Positions 1 to 12,439 of a DNA stretch of 64,000 nucleotides are shown here, in pieces. How positions within the stretch are numbered: the first letter of the stretch is position 1; each line of letters opens with the position of its first letter. The position numbers and the translations under genes are program-made. The notes beneath the pieces were generated by a model. It was given only the letters and a program-made list of their open reading frames with translations, was not told where the DNA came from and did not search any database. The DNA is from Nematostella vectensis (lineage: Eukaryota; Cnidaria; Anthozoa; Actiniaria; Edwardsiidae), in assembly GCF_932526225.1 (NCBI RefSeq), contig NC_064036.1, forward strand, positions 15,679,181-15,743,180, read 5' to 3'.

Positions 1-139
1 TTATTCTCCCACAAGGCTTATTTGAAGCACTTTCGATCATTCTCATTCTGGAATGCTATTTCTGTATAAATTATTAATTACCTGCATGTTGTTTATTTAG
101 TAAAAAATTTCTTCGTTGCAGTCTTTTAAAAACAGGACG

Positions 140-3100
140 ATGCTTAAGTTTAAATTTAGGTTGACATCGTCTCTGCGAATGTACCTCGGGCTTGTTAGAC
201 TGACGTGTTTCGCATCTCTGTTGGCGGGATTTGCTTGCTCTGTTTTTCTATCAAATTCAGGTTTGTGTTTGTCTTCTGACTACTTTTGGTTAAATGACCG
301 GAATAATTCATAAAATAATGTTTCCACAATTGCATGATCAAAACTTTCAAGAACTTCAGTATCTGATATAACTATCAAACCAACTAAAAGGAGAAGTAGA
401 ATGAAAAAAAGCAGCTGTCAAAAATTATTACAAATGATAATAAATTCATCTTCCTCCAAAATATTCCTCCTCAAGTCGTGAGATTGTCCCAGTTATTGAT
501 ATTCATATTTTTTTTCTTATCTGCTTAACGATAGCGGTTCTTAAATACCAATAGTGATGTAGAACACAACGATTCTCAAATCTTAGATGTACCAGATAAT
601 TATCCGTTAAACTGGGTATAAGGTTCATCAACAACTGGTACTCTACTCTGCCTCATTTTGGTAAGACTTATTATTATTCTGACTGCCCTGAAGAAGTTTT
701 TGGTCGATGTTCATGACTCTGGTTAACGAACGCTGCTAGTTTTTTGTTAAACTGGTATAATACTCTTGTTGAAAAAAATACCTACTTTTATGAACTGAAA
801 CTTTACGGAGGGAATAATTTTGTCGGAAAATCTTGTCCATCTTTTTTTATGCAAATACAGCATTTTGTTCTCTTCTCCAACTGGGCAACATAAAAAGTGA
901 ATCATCATCTTTATGTAATTATTTTCAGAAAACTTAATATTTTTTGGGTGGGGGCATGGTAGATAGTATTTTTGAGATACCATTGACGCGTTATGCCAGG
1001 TTTAAAAACAGCATAAGAGATTAAGCTATTTCAACAAAATCAGAAAATTTAAATAAAAATGTCATAGCGTCTCCTATTTCTGCGATGAGCATGATTACTT
1101 CGTAGTTATGGTAATCACAAGTGAAAAGTAATATTGAATACTCAAGCCACCTCTAACTTAATCGTTAAAGGGACCGGTCATTATTTAAAAGGGGAGGGGT
1201 GCAGGGTGAGAGATGGGGAGGGGTGCAGGGTGAGAGAAGGGGAGGGGTGCAGGTTGAGAGATGGGGAGGGGTGCAGGGTGAGAGATGGGGAGGGATGAAG
1301 GGTGAAAGAAGGGGAGGGGTGAAGGGTGAGAGAAGGGGAGGGGTGCAGGGTGAAAGAAGGGGAGGGGTGCAGGGTGAGAGAAGGGGAGGGGTGCAGGGTA
1401 AGAGATGGGGAGGGGTGCAGGGTGAGAGAAGGGGAGGGGTGCAGGGTGAGAGATGGGGAGGGGTGCAGGGTGAGAGAAGGGGAGGGGTGCAGGGTGAGAG
1501 AAGGGGAGGGGTGAAGGGTGAGAGATGGGGAGAGGTACAGGGTGAGAGATGGGGAGAGGTACAGGGTGAGAGATGGGGAGGAGTGCATGGTGAGAGAAGG
1601 GGAGGGGTGCAGGATGAGAGATGGGGAGGGGTGCAGGGTGAGAGAAGGGGAGGGGTGCAGGGTGAGAGAAGGGGAGGGGTGCAGGGTGAGAGAAGGGGAG
1701 GGGTGCAGGGTGAGAGAAGGGGAGGGGTGCAGGGTGAGAGAAGGGGAGGGGTGCAGGGTGAGAGAAGGGGAGGGGTGCAGGGTGAGAGAAGGGGAGGGGT
1801 GCAGGGTGAGAGAAGGGGAGGGGTGCATGGTGAGAGAAGGGGAGGGGTGCAGGGTGAGAGAAGGGGAGGGGTGCAGGGTGAGAGAAGGGGAGGGGTGCAG
1901 GGTGAGAGAAGGGGAGGGGTGCAGGGTGAGAGAAGGGGAGGGGTGCAGGGTGAGAGAAGGGGAGGGGTGCAGGGTGAGAGAAGGGGAGGGGTGCAGGGTG
2001 AGAGAAGGGGAGGGGTGCAGGGTGAGAGAAGGGGAGGGGTGCAGGGTGAGAGAAGGGGAGGGGTGCATGGTGAGAGAAGGGGAGGGGTGCAGGGTGAGAG
2101 AAGGGGAGGGGTGCAAGGTGAGAGATGGGGAGGGGTGCAGGGTGAGAGAAGGGGAGGGGTGCAGGGTGAGAGAAGGGGAGGGGTGAAGGGTGAGAGATGG
2201 GGAGAGGTACAGGGTGAGAGATGGGGAGAGGTACAGGGTGAGAGATGGGGAGGAGTGCATGGTGAGAGAAGGGGAGGGGTGCAGGGTGAGAGAAGGGGAG
2301 GGGTGCATGGTGAGAGAAGGGGAGGGGTGCAGGGTGAGAGAAGGGGAGGGGTGCAGGGTGAGAGATGGGGAGGGGTGCAGGGTGAGAGAAGGGGAGGGGT
2401 GCAGGGTGAGAGAAGGGGAGGGGTGCAGGGTGAGAGAAGGGGAGGGGTGCAGGGTGAGAGAAGGGGAGGGGTGCAGGGTGAGAGAAGGGGAGGGGTGCAG
2501 GGTGAGAGAAGGGGAGGGGTGCAGGGTGAGAGAAGGGGAGGGGTGCAGGGTGAGAGAAGGGGAGGGGTGCATGGTGAGAGAAGGGGAGGGGTGCAGGGTG
2601 AGAGAAGGGGAGGGGTGCAGGGTGAGAGAAGGGGAGGGGTGCAGGGTGAGAGAAGGGGAGGGGTGCAGGGTGAGAGAAGGGGAGGGGTGCAGGGTGAGAG
2701 AAGGGGAGGGGTGCAGGGTGAGAGAAGGGGAGGGGTGCAGGGTGAGAGAAGGGGAGGGGTGCAGGGTGAGAGATGGGGAGGGGTGCAGGGTGAGAGAAGG
2801 GGAGGGGTGCAGGGTGAGAAAAGGGGAGGGGTGCAGGGTGAGAGAAGGGGAGGGGTGCATGGTGAGAGAAGGGGAGGGGTGCAGGGTGAGAGATGGGGAG
2901 GGGTGCAGGGTGAGAGAAGGGGAGGGGTGCATGGTGAGAGAAGGGGAGGGGTGCAGGGTGAGAGAAGGGGAGGGGTGCAGGGTGAGAGATGGGGAGGGGT
3001 GCAGGGTGAGAGAAGGGGAGGGGTGCAGGGTGAGAGAAGGGGAGGGGTGAAGGGTGAGAGATGGGGAGAGGTACAGGGTGAGAGATGGGGAGAGGTACAG

Positions 3101-6100
3101 GGTGAGAGATGGGGAGGAGTGCATGGTGAGAGAAGGGGAGGGGTGCAGGATGAGAGATGGGGAGGGGTGCAGGGTGAGAGAAGGGGAGGGGTGCAGGGTG
3201 AGAGAAGGGGAGGGGTGCAGGGTGAGAGAAGGGGAGGGGTGCAGGGTGAGAGAAGGGGAGGGGTGCAGGGTGAGAGAAGGGGAGGGGTGCAGGGTGAGAG
3301 AAGGGGAGGGGTGCAGGGTGAGAGAAGGGGAGGGGTGAAGGGTGAGAGATGGGGAGAGGTACAGGGTGAGAGATGGGGAGAGGTACAGGGTGAGAGATGG
3401 GGAGGAGTGCATGGTGAGAGAAGGGGAGGGGTGCATGGTGAGAGAAGGGGAGGGGTGCAGGGGGAGAGAAGGGGAGGGGTGCAGGGTGAGAGAAGGGGAG
3501 AGGTACAGGGTGAGAGATGGGGAGAGGTACAGGGTGAGAGATGGGGAGAGGTACAGGGTGAGAGATGGGGAGGAGTGCATGGTGAGAGAAGGGGAGAGGT
3601 ACAGGGTGAGAGATGGGGAGGAGTGCATGGTGAGAGAAGGGGAGGGGTGCATGGTGAGAGAAGGGGAGGGGTGCAGGGGGAGAGAAGGGGAGGGGTGCAG
3701 GGTGAGAGAAGGGGAGGGGTGCAGGGTGAGAGAAGGGGAGAGGTGCAGGGTGAGAGAAGGGGAGGGGTGCAGGGTGAGAGATGGGGAGGGGTGCAGGGTG
3801 AGAGATGGGGAGGGGTGCAGGGTGAGAGATAGGGAGGGGTGCAGGGTGAGAGAAGGGGAGGGGTGCAGGGTGAGAGATAGGGAGGACTGCAGGGTGAGAG
3901 AAGGGGAGGGGTGCAGGGTGAGAGATGGGGAGGGGTGCGGGGTGAGAGATGGGGAGGGGTGCAGGGTGAGAGAAGGGGAGAGGTGCAGGGTGCAAGATGG
4001 GGAGGGGTGCAGGGTGAGAGATGGGGAGGGGTGCAGGGTGAGAGAAGGGGAGGGGTGCAGGGTGAGAGATGGGGAGGGGTGCAGGGTGAGAGATGGGGAG
4101 GGGTGCAGGGTGAGAGATGGGCAGGGTGAGAGATAAGCAGGGGTGCAGGGTGAGAGAAGGGGAGGGGTGCAGGGTGAGAGATGGGGAGGGGTGCAGGGTG
4201 AGAGAAGGGGAGGGGTGCAGGGTGAGAGAAGGGGAGGGGTGCAGGGTGAGAGATGGGGAGGGGTGCAGGGTGAGAGATGGGGAGGGGTGCAGGGTGAGAG
4301 AAGGGGAGAGGTGCAGGGTGAGAGATGGGGAGGGGTGCAGGGTGAGAGATGGGGAGGGGTGCAGGGTGAGAGATAGGGAGGGGTGCAGGGTGAGAGAAGG
4401 GGAGGGGTGCAGGGTGAGAGATAGGGAGGACTGCAGGGTGAGAGAAGGGGAGGGGTGCAGGGTGAAAGAAGGGGAGGGGTGCAGGGTGAGAGATGGGAAG
4501 GGGTGCAGGGTTAGAGAAGGGGAGGGGTGCAGGGCGAGAGGTGGGGAGGGGTGCAGGGTGAGAGAAGGGGAGGGGTGCAGGGTGAGAGAAGGGGAGGGGT
4601 GCAGGACGAGAGAAGGGGAGGGGTGCAGGGCAAGAGGTGGGGAGGGGTGCAGGGCGAGAGAAGGGGAGGGGTGCAGGGCGAGAGAAGGGGAGGGGTGCAG
4701 GGTGAGAGATGGGGAGGGATGAAGGGTGAGAGATGGGGAGGGGTGCAGGTTGAGAGAAGGTTAGAGGTGCAGGATGAGAGATGGGGAGGGGTGCAGGGTG
4801 AGAGATGGGGAGGGGTGCAGGGTGAGAGAAGGGGAGGGGTGCAGGGTGAGAGATGGGGAGGGGTGCAGGGTGAGAGAAGGGGAGGGGTGCAGGGTGAGAG
4901 ATGGGGAGGGGTGCAGGGTGAGAGATGGGAAGGGGTGCAGGGTGAGAGATGGGGAGGGGTGCAGGGTGAGAGATGGGGAGGGGTGCAGGGTGAGAGATGG
5001 GGAGGGGTGCAGGGTGAGAGATGGGGAGGGGTGCAGGGTGAGAGATGGGGAGGGGTGCAGGGTGAGAGAAGGGGAGGGGTGCAGGGTGAGAGAAGGGGAG
5101 GGGTGCAGGGTGAGAGAAGGGGAGGGGTGCAGGGTGAGAGATGGGGAGGGGTGCAGGGTGAGAGAGGGGGAGGGGTGCAGGGTGAGAGAGGGGGAGGGGT
5201 GCAGGGTGAGAGATGGGGAGGGGTGCAGGGTGAAAGAAGGGGAGGGGTGCAGGGTAAAAGAAGGGGAGGGGTGCAGGGTGAGAGATGGGAAGGGGTGCAG
5301 TGTTAGAGAAGGGGAGGGGTGCAGGGCGAGAGGTGGGGAGGGGTGCAGGGTGAGAGGTGGGGAGGGGTGCAGGGTGAGAGATGGGGAGGGGTGCAGGGTG
5401 AGAGATGGGGAGGGGTGCAGGGTGAGAGAAGGGGAGAGGTGCAGGGTGAGAGATGGGGAGGGGTGCAGGGTGAGAGATGGGGAGGGGTGCAGGGTGAGAG
5501 ATGGGGAGGGGTGCAGGGTGAGAGGAGGGGAGGGGTGCAGGGTGAAAGAAGGGGAGGGGTGCAGGGTGAGAGATGGGGAGGGATGAAGGGTGAGAGATGG
5601 GGAGGGGTGCAGGTTGAGAGAAGGTTAGAGGTGCAGGATGAGAGATGGGGAGGGGTGCAGGGTGAGAGATGGGGAGGGGTGCAGGGTGAGAGAAGGGGAG
5701 GGGTGCAGGGTGAGAGATGGCGAGGGGTGCAGGGTGAGAGAAGGGGAGGGGTGCAGGGTGAGAGATGGGGAGGGGTGCAGGGTGAGAGATGGGAAGGGGT
5801 GCAGTCTAAGAGATGGGGAGGGGTGCAGGTGAGAGATGGGGGAGGGGTGCAGGTGAGAGATGGGGGAGGGGTGCATGGTGAGAGATGGGGGAGGGGTGCA
5901 TGGTGAGAGAAGGCGAGGGGTGCAGGGTGAGAGATGGGGAGGGGTGCAGGGTGAAAGAAGGGGAGGGGTGCAGGGTGAGAGATGGGGAGGGGTGCAGGGT
6001 TAAAGATGTGGAGGGGTGCATGGTGAGAGATGGGGAGGGGTGCAGGGTGAGAGAAGGGGAGGGGTGCAGGGTGAGAGAAGGGGAGGGGTGAAGGGTGAGA

Positions 6101-9100
6101 GATGGGGAGGGGTGCATGGTGAGAGATGGGGAGGGGTGCAGGGTGAGAGAAGGGGAGGGGTGCAGGGCGAGAGAAGGGGAGGGGTGCAGGGCGAGAGAAG
6201 GGGAGGGGTGCAGGGTGAGAGATGGGGAGGGGTGCAGGGTGAGAGAAGGGGAGGGGTGCAGGGTGAGAGATGGGGAGGGGTGAAGGGTGAGAGATGGGGA
6301 GGGGTGCAGGGTGAGAGAAGGGGAGGTGTGCAGGGTGAGAGAAGGGGAGGGGTGCAGGGTGAGAGAAGGGGAGGGGTGCAGGGTGAGAGAAGGGGAGGGG
6401 TGCAGGGTGAGAGATGGGGAGGGGTGCAGGGTGAGAGAAGGGGAGGGGTGCAGGGTGAGAGAAGGGGAGGGGTGCAGGGCGAGAGAAGGGGAGGGGTGCA
6501 GGGTGAGAGAAGGGGAGGGGTGCAGGGTGAGAGATGGGGAGGGGTGCAGGGTGAGAGAAGGGGAGGTGTGCAGGGTGAGAGAAGGGGAGGGGTGCAGGGT
6601 GAGAGAAGGGGAGGGGTGCAGGGTGAGAGAAGGGGAGGGGTGAAGGGTGAGAGATGGGGAGGACTGCAGGGTGAGAGAAGGGGAGGGGTGCAGGGTGAGA
6701 GAAGGGGAGGGGTGCAGGGTGAGAGAAGGGGAGGTGTGCAGGGTGAGAGAAGGGGAGGGGTGCAGGGTGAGAGAAGGGGAGGGGTGCAGGGTGAGAGAAG
6801 GGGAGGGGTGAAGGGTGAGAGATGGGGAGGACTGCAGGGTGAGAGAAGGGGAGGGGTGCAGGGTGAGAGAAGGGGAGGGGTGCAGGGTGAGAGAAGGGGA
6901 GGGGTGCAGGGTGAGAGAAGGGGAGGGGTGCAGGGTGAGAGAAGGGGAGGGGTGCAGGGTGAGAGATGGGGAGGGGTGCAGGGTGAGAAAAGGGGAGGGG
7001 TGCAGGGTGAGAGAAGGGGAGGGGTGCAGGGTGAGAGATGGGGAGGGGTGCAGGGTGAGAGAAGGGGAGGGGTGCAGGGTGAGAGATGGGGAGGGGTGCA
7101 GGGTGAGAGAAGGGGAGGGGTGCAGGGTGAGAGATGGGGAGGGGTGCAGGGTGAGAGAAGGGGAGGTGTGCAGGGTGAGAGAAGGGGAGGGGTGCAGGGT
7201 GAGAGAAGGGGAGGGGTGCAGGGTGAGAGAAGGGGAGGGGTGAAGGGTGAGAGATGGGGAGGACTGCAGGGTGAGAGAAGGGGAGGGGTGCAGGGTGAGA
7301 GAAGGGGAGGGGTGCAGGGTGAGAGAAGGGGAGGGGTGCAGGGTGAGAGAAGGGGAGGGGTGCAGGGTGAGAGAAGGGGAGGGGTGCAGGGCGAGAGAAG
7401 GGGAGGGGTGCAGGGCGAGAGAAGGGGAGGGGTGCAGGGCGAGAGATGGGGAGGGGTGCAGGGTGAGAGAAGGGGAGGTGTGCAGGGTGAGAGATGGGGA
7501 GGGGTGCAGGGTGAGAGAAGGGGAGGGAAAAACGACAGCCATTCATACCTTTATTAAGAATATGAAAATATTTTATTGGACAAGATTAATTAGAAGACTT
7601 TTAACTATTTCATGTAAAAAGAATGAAATGCGAAATGACACCTGAAATGCTATCTGAATCATGCTAAGGCGTACCTGAATTAATACCGAAAATAGAACTG
7701 CCCATAAAGCGAATTCGTTTCTTTTGGGTGAAAAAGGTTTTTATCGACAGATGGATAGGAATATTTTCCTTTCTTCTCTCTAATAATACATTAAATCACC
7801 AATGAAATATAGTAAAACAATGGGAAGGCTATCACGCTCGCTATATCTTTTCTAGCCCCCCCTCCCCCCAATATTTTCAAATATTATAAGGAAATAACCA
7901 TTAGAGGGGGTGGCTGCGCCCATCTCTCAATGTTTTCTTAATAGGGAGCTTAAGCACCAGGCGTTCTTGACAACACGAACGTGGGGAGGTCGCGCAGGGA
8001 CTGAGTCTAGGACGGCGTTTTTGGCGCCATTTTCTATGTTTAATAGAAAACATTGAAACATTGTAACAACAGTGAAAATTTTCATTATAAACAAAGCTGA
8101 AACATGGGGGGGGGGCACAGTCTTTTAGATAAACAAATAATGTAGTTATTTGCAGCTTAATAAATCGCAGAATAATGACAGAATATGTACTTTCGCGAGT
8201 TGAGTAGCAGAAGCCATCGTCCCTTATGTAAGAGTATTTGTTGACAAATTGCATACGGGAAAAAAGCTTTTCTGAGGTGAGTGACGGGAGGTCACGGACG
8301 GCTGTGCATGCGCAGTAGATACACCACGGAAAAAATACTTCCGGCAGACGTCCGTGAATCAAAAACGCCGGATGCTTTTAAGCTTAAAAGCTCTCTAATG
8401 TTTCTGCATCGTACCCCCCCCCCCCCCTCCCATAACTCGAGGCCTTCTACGGCTATGGTTTATCCTAGGTGACGGTGATTGCCGTGTTCTACACATGCTG
8501 CCTGCCACCCCTAATAAAAAGTTCCCCGGGCACGTATTCTCCACCACTCCCGTCCTTTCCCAGGACATGTGTGAGGCCACGTGCTACATGGAGCCCAACT
8601 GCGCATCGTTCAACTTCGGACTGGCATCAGATGGAAAGATGACTTGCGAATTAAATAATAATTCGGCGAAAGATCCTGGTGAACTCAAGGATAAAGTAGG
8701 ATTCGTATACCAGGGATACAAGGTGGGTACATTATGTTGTCGAAAATGGGTGGCGGTCGAAAATAAAATTGGACTAGGGAAAACGCTCACTTTGACCCAA
8801 ATACTAGAGCTAAGGCCAGTTTGAAAGTTTAACTGGTTCGCTTTCATTTTGGACTGCAATCTTTTTTTACAATAACAAACACGTTTGACAATTGATGGCA
8901 AAAGCGATAATAGACTAATTTGTAAACATGATTAAAGAGAATGGAAGAACCTCAAGAAAATAACTAAAAACATCACCTAATTTTAGATGATTAGGACGGC
9001 ACATGAAATGGACGTAGAAGGGGTGGGTCACTAAGGCCATTGCCACATATATCAAAGCCTACTACAGCTCTCTATGACATCTATGCCGGAGTACCCCTCT

Positions 9101-10803
9101 CATCAACTCCTGGCTGCGCACCCATCAAATGGCTGTTCTTATCCCACTGTGACTCATTCAAGGCATCTACTAATAGCACTGTGTCGTCTCTCCTCAGAAC
9201 ACGTGCGGCATCAGTACATGTCTGTCTGGATCTTTCTGTCAAACAGGGTACGGAGAGAAGAACCACCGATGTATGTGCAAAGCCAACCTAACCGGAGCGC
9301 ATTGCGATATATGTAAGCGAATATTCGACAAGAAAACAATTGTTTCTTTCGAAATGACTGTTATAATAGGCCATTCCAGCTAAAAGTATACGAAAAAAAT
9401 TGACATGGACACCTACCCCAATTACCGTCATGCAGCGCGCCTTTGTTTGGTGCAAGCTTAAAAGGCGCGCGCTGCATTCTGGTAGTCGAGGTAGGTTTTT
9501 ATCGTAATGCCAGCGCATACTTATGGCTGGAATGTCCTATTGTTATGTGACCGCAAAAATCCACAAATCTACATAATATGTAGATCCCATAATATGTTCC
9601 GCATGTGGTGCCCCTACCCCCCTCCCCACCCCTGGTTCGACAAATCCTGGGAACGCTTTTGTCTTGCATCGTCACACTAAAGGATTTTATTGCCGCGATC
9701 GATACATAGGCTTATCAAGCAATTTTGCTTTATTTCAATTTTTGTGATACATTCTTTTCTGTCGTTTCACAGCAAAATATATCACGGTTAATGTAAAATC
9801 GTATGCCAAGGGTAGTTTCCATGGGTTGAGCGAGATCATCGTTGACGGGACAGATTATTGCCTCAAGGTCAGTCAGTTGCATCAATTGTGCCAATAAGCA
9901 CGCGTGAATTACACATTTGATCGACTCAAACTTCGTAAATAGGAGGATTCTGTCGTGCACTGTAGTGTTTCGCTGTCAAGGTGACCACGGTAGCATGCGT
10001 CGCATAGTTAAGCTGTCACGGTCGCACTGCAAAAGTTAGGTCATTCTTCAGGTGATGAGAAGAGGAGAGAAGACACGAGCGAGGAGAGGAAGGAGAGAGA
10101 AAAAATAGGAAAGGGGAGGGGAAGAAGGAACGGAGAACGGACAGGACTGAGTTTAATCGACTATATACGTTTTATCGATTATGATAAAACTCAGCAAACC
10201 TAATTTGTCAACAACCCTTTTTGAATAATTATTAAAAACGACGTGATATTATTATTACACAATTGTACAGAGGTTAAAGACTCGCCATGATCACAAAGAA
10301 AAACTTTTGAGAAGGTTATCTAATAAGAATGGAAGAATCAATGATATTTTGTTTGAAACGTCATATCCGCACTGTAAAATACTTTGTTATGATTTTTTGA
10401 TACTTTACAGCAAAGAGGACATAACTTCGCCGCTTTTTCTATGAATGGGACGTTCATCAGTAAGGCTAATTTCGATACTTACGGAAGTGCCACAGCAGAC
10501 GATGAGATGCGTGATTACATCAACGACTTGCCGTCTAACTCTCTTGTTATCATCTCTACGTACGACTCTGCAGAAAGACACGTCGCTGATGCATATAATG
10601 CACTGAGAAGTCTTGGTGCCGTGGAACCGCTCAAATCAGGTTACAGAGGAACGTGGTTTTTGATTGGTCATAAGGGAGGGCCACGCCCCTGGATCACGCA
10701 AGGCAACCACGAAAGTTCAGTTCCTTCAATGGGGTCGGCGCATGTGCAAAAAGAGGGATGTTTCGCCCATGCTTCACTTTATCAACAATGGTGTAACCCA
10801 TAA
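140..10803 (+). CDS. Secreted PAN/apple-EGF-ILEI domain protein, five coding exons
   Basis: Predicted secreted protein of about 325 aa. Exons: 140-260, 8469-8722, 9198-9312, 9773-9867, 10411-10803; phases agree at every junction (1,0,1,0) and the total is a multiple of three. Exon 1 gives a basic then hydrophobic leader (MYLGLVRLTCFASLLAGFAC), a signal peptide; ATGs at 140 and 179 are both possible. Exon 2 is a PAN/apple module (GHVFST, CEATCYMEPNCASFNFG, CELNNNSA, FVYQGYK). Exon 3 is one EGF-like domain (CGISTCLSGSFC, then CMCKANLTGAHC). Exons 4-5 form an ILEI/PANDER-type (FAM3, CEMIP) domain: ITVNVKSYAKG, then RGHNFAAF, NFDTYGS, DSAERHVADAYNALRSLG and the closing GHKGG. The PAN, EGF and ILEI assignments are firm. 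Linking exon 1 across an 8.2 kb intron filled by the 24-bp minisatellite rests on phase, signal-peptide logic and splice sites only. The ligand is unknown. Confidence 0.68.
1190..7527. repeat. 6.3 kb minisatellite, 24-bp unit, about 264 copies
   Basis: Tandem 24-bp unit whose core on the + strand reads GGGTGCAGGGTGAGAGA followed by AGGGGAG or TGGGGAG. Because 24 is divisible by three and the unit lacks stops, long open frames run on both strands; these are artefacts, not proteins. Variant units form higher-order blocks: a GAAGGG/GAGGTAC/GAGTGCATG cassette recurs at 1511, 2183, 3047 and 3335 (spacings 672, 864, 288, all multiples of 24). A GGATGAAGG/GAAGGTTAG cassette recurs at 4718 and 5582 (864 apart). 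A small deletion disturbs phase near 4115-4140, and compensating 1-bp changes occur at 5829-5895. The + strand is almost pure purine with G3-G4 runs. It lies in the inferred intron 1 of the PAN-EGF-ILEI gene. Confidence 0.98.
7528..8468. other. Rest of intron 1 of the PAN-EGF-ILEI gene
   Basis: No coding segment was recognised. There are poly-C tracts near 7857 and 8414-8427 (poly-G at 8107). The 3' end gives a usable acceptor (TTTATCCTAG) for the PAN exon. Short frames on both strands here show no family resemblance. Confidence 0.5.
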
Positions 10804-11008
10804 TAGTGTAGTGTAAGTAGAGACTAAGCCTTGTCGTCACATTGACTTTGCTTACAATCTGAACTATCACGTGTCCAGGGGTATGCAATTACATGGATTG
10901 GACTATGTCATCACGTGACCTGATGAGTGTTAATGTCACGTGAACAGGTTTGCGCTATCACGCGACTTGTGACGTGAATGTATAATCAATGACCTTGGAC
11001 ATGCCTCA

Positions 11009-12371
11009 CATTGGATGAATTACGTCGTCACGTGCCGCCGAGCTATGCCATCACGTCAACTAGAATATGCAATCACATGACCTGGGTCATGCTTCACATT
11101 GGCTTAATTACGTCGTCACGTGACCTGAGCTATATCACGTCGACTAGAATGTGCAATCACATGACCTGTATCATGCCTCACATTGGATTAATTACGTCGT
11201 CACGTGACCTGAGCTATATCACGTCAACTAGAATATGAAATCACATGACCTGGGTCATGCTTCACATCGGATTAATTACGTCGTCACGTGACCTGAGCTA
11301 TATCACGTCAACTAGAATATGCAATCACATGACCTGGGTCATGCTTCACATTGGCTTAATTACGTCGTCACGTGACCTGAGCTATATCACGTCAACTAGA
11401 ATGTGCAATCACATGACCTGTATCATGCCTCACATTGGCTTAATTACGTCGTCACGTGACCTGAGCTATATCACGTCAACTAGAATGTGCAATCACATGA
11501 CCCGGTTCATGCCTCACATTGGCTTAATTACGTCGTCACGTGGCCTGAGCTATATCACGTCAACTAGAATGTGCAATCACATGACCTGTATCATGCCTCA
11601 CATTGGCTTAATTACGTCGTCACGTGACCTGAGCTATATCACGTCAACTAGAATGTGCAATCACATGACCCGGTTCATGCCTCACATTGGCTTAATTACG
11701 TCGTCACGTGGCCTGAGCTATATCACGTCAAGTAGAATGTGCAATCACATGACCTGGGTCATGCTTCACATTGGCTTAATTACGTCGTCACGTGGCCTGA
11801 GCTATATCACGTCAACTAGAATGTGCAATCACATGACCCGGTTCATGCCTCACATTGGCTTAATTACGTCGTCACGTGGCCTGAGCTATATCACGTCAAG
11901 TAGAATGTGCAATCACATGACCTGGGTCATGCTTCACATTGGCTTAATTACGTCGTCACGTGGCCTGAGCTATATCACGTCAACTAGAATGTGCAATCAC
12001 ATGACCCGGTTCATGCCTCACATTGGCTTAATTACGTCGTCACGTGGCCTGAGCTATATCACGTCAACTAGAATGTGCAATCACATGACCTGGGTCATGC
12101 TTCACATTGGCTTAATTACGTCGTCACGTGGCCTGAGCTATATCACGTCAACTAGAATGTGCAATCACATGACCCGGTTCATGCCTCACATTGGCTTAAT
12201 TACGTCGTCACGTGGCCTGAGCTATATCACGTCAAGTAGAATGTGCAATCACATGACCTGGGTCATGCTTCACATTGGCTTAATTACGTCGTCACGTGGC
12301 CTGAGCTATATCACGTCAAGTAGAATGTGCAATCACATGACCTGGGCCATGCCTCACATGGGCTAAATTAC
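11009..12371. repeat. 84-bp tandem array with E-box core, 16 regular copies
   Basis: The marker TTACGTCGTCACGTG recurs every 84 bp from about 11107 to 12371. Each unit carries GTCACGTGAC or GTCACGTGGC, a CACATGACC site and a TATATCACGTCA site. From about 11650 two unit types alternate (GACCTGGGTCATGCTT versus GACCCGGTTCATGCC), making a 168-bp higher-order repeat. 84 is a multiple of three, so a 373-aa frame stays open; I treat it as an artefact. Degenerate relatives of the same motif extend back to about 10865. It starts about 200 bp after the stop codon of the PAN-EGF-ILEI gene. Confidence 0.97.
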
Positions 12372-12439
12372 GCCGTCACGTGACCTTAGCCATTTAGTCA
12401 CGTGACTTATGTTTACCTAGCTTTACGCCGTCTTGTTTT

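Noticed and set aside
1190-7527. CRISPR-like array
   Set aside because: Units are contiguous with no unique spacers and the DNA is eukaryotic.
1181-7546. Open frames of up to 936 codons on both strands (HPAPLPFS / GERRGGVQ type repeat proteins)
   Set aside because: They come from a stop-free 24-bp unit whose length is a multiple of three; several frames are open on both strands at once, with no start, splice or domain context.
11011-12366. A 373-codon frame of ITSTRMCNHMTR-type repeats
   Set aside because: It is an artefact of the 84-bp repeat (28 codons).
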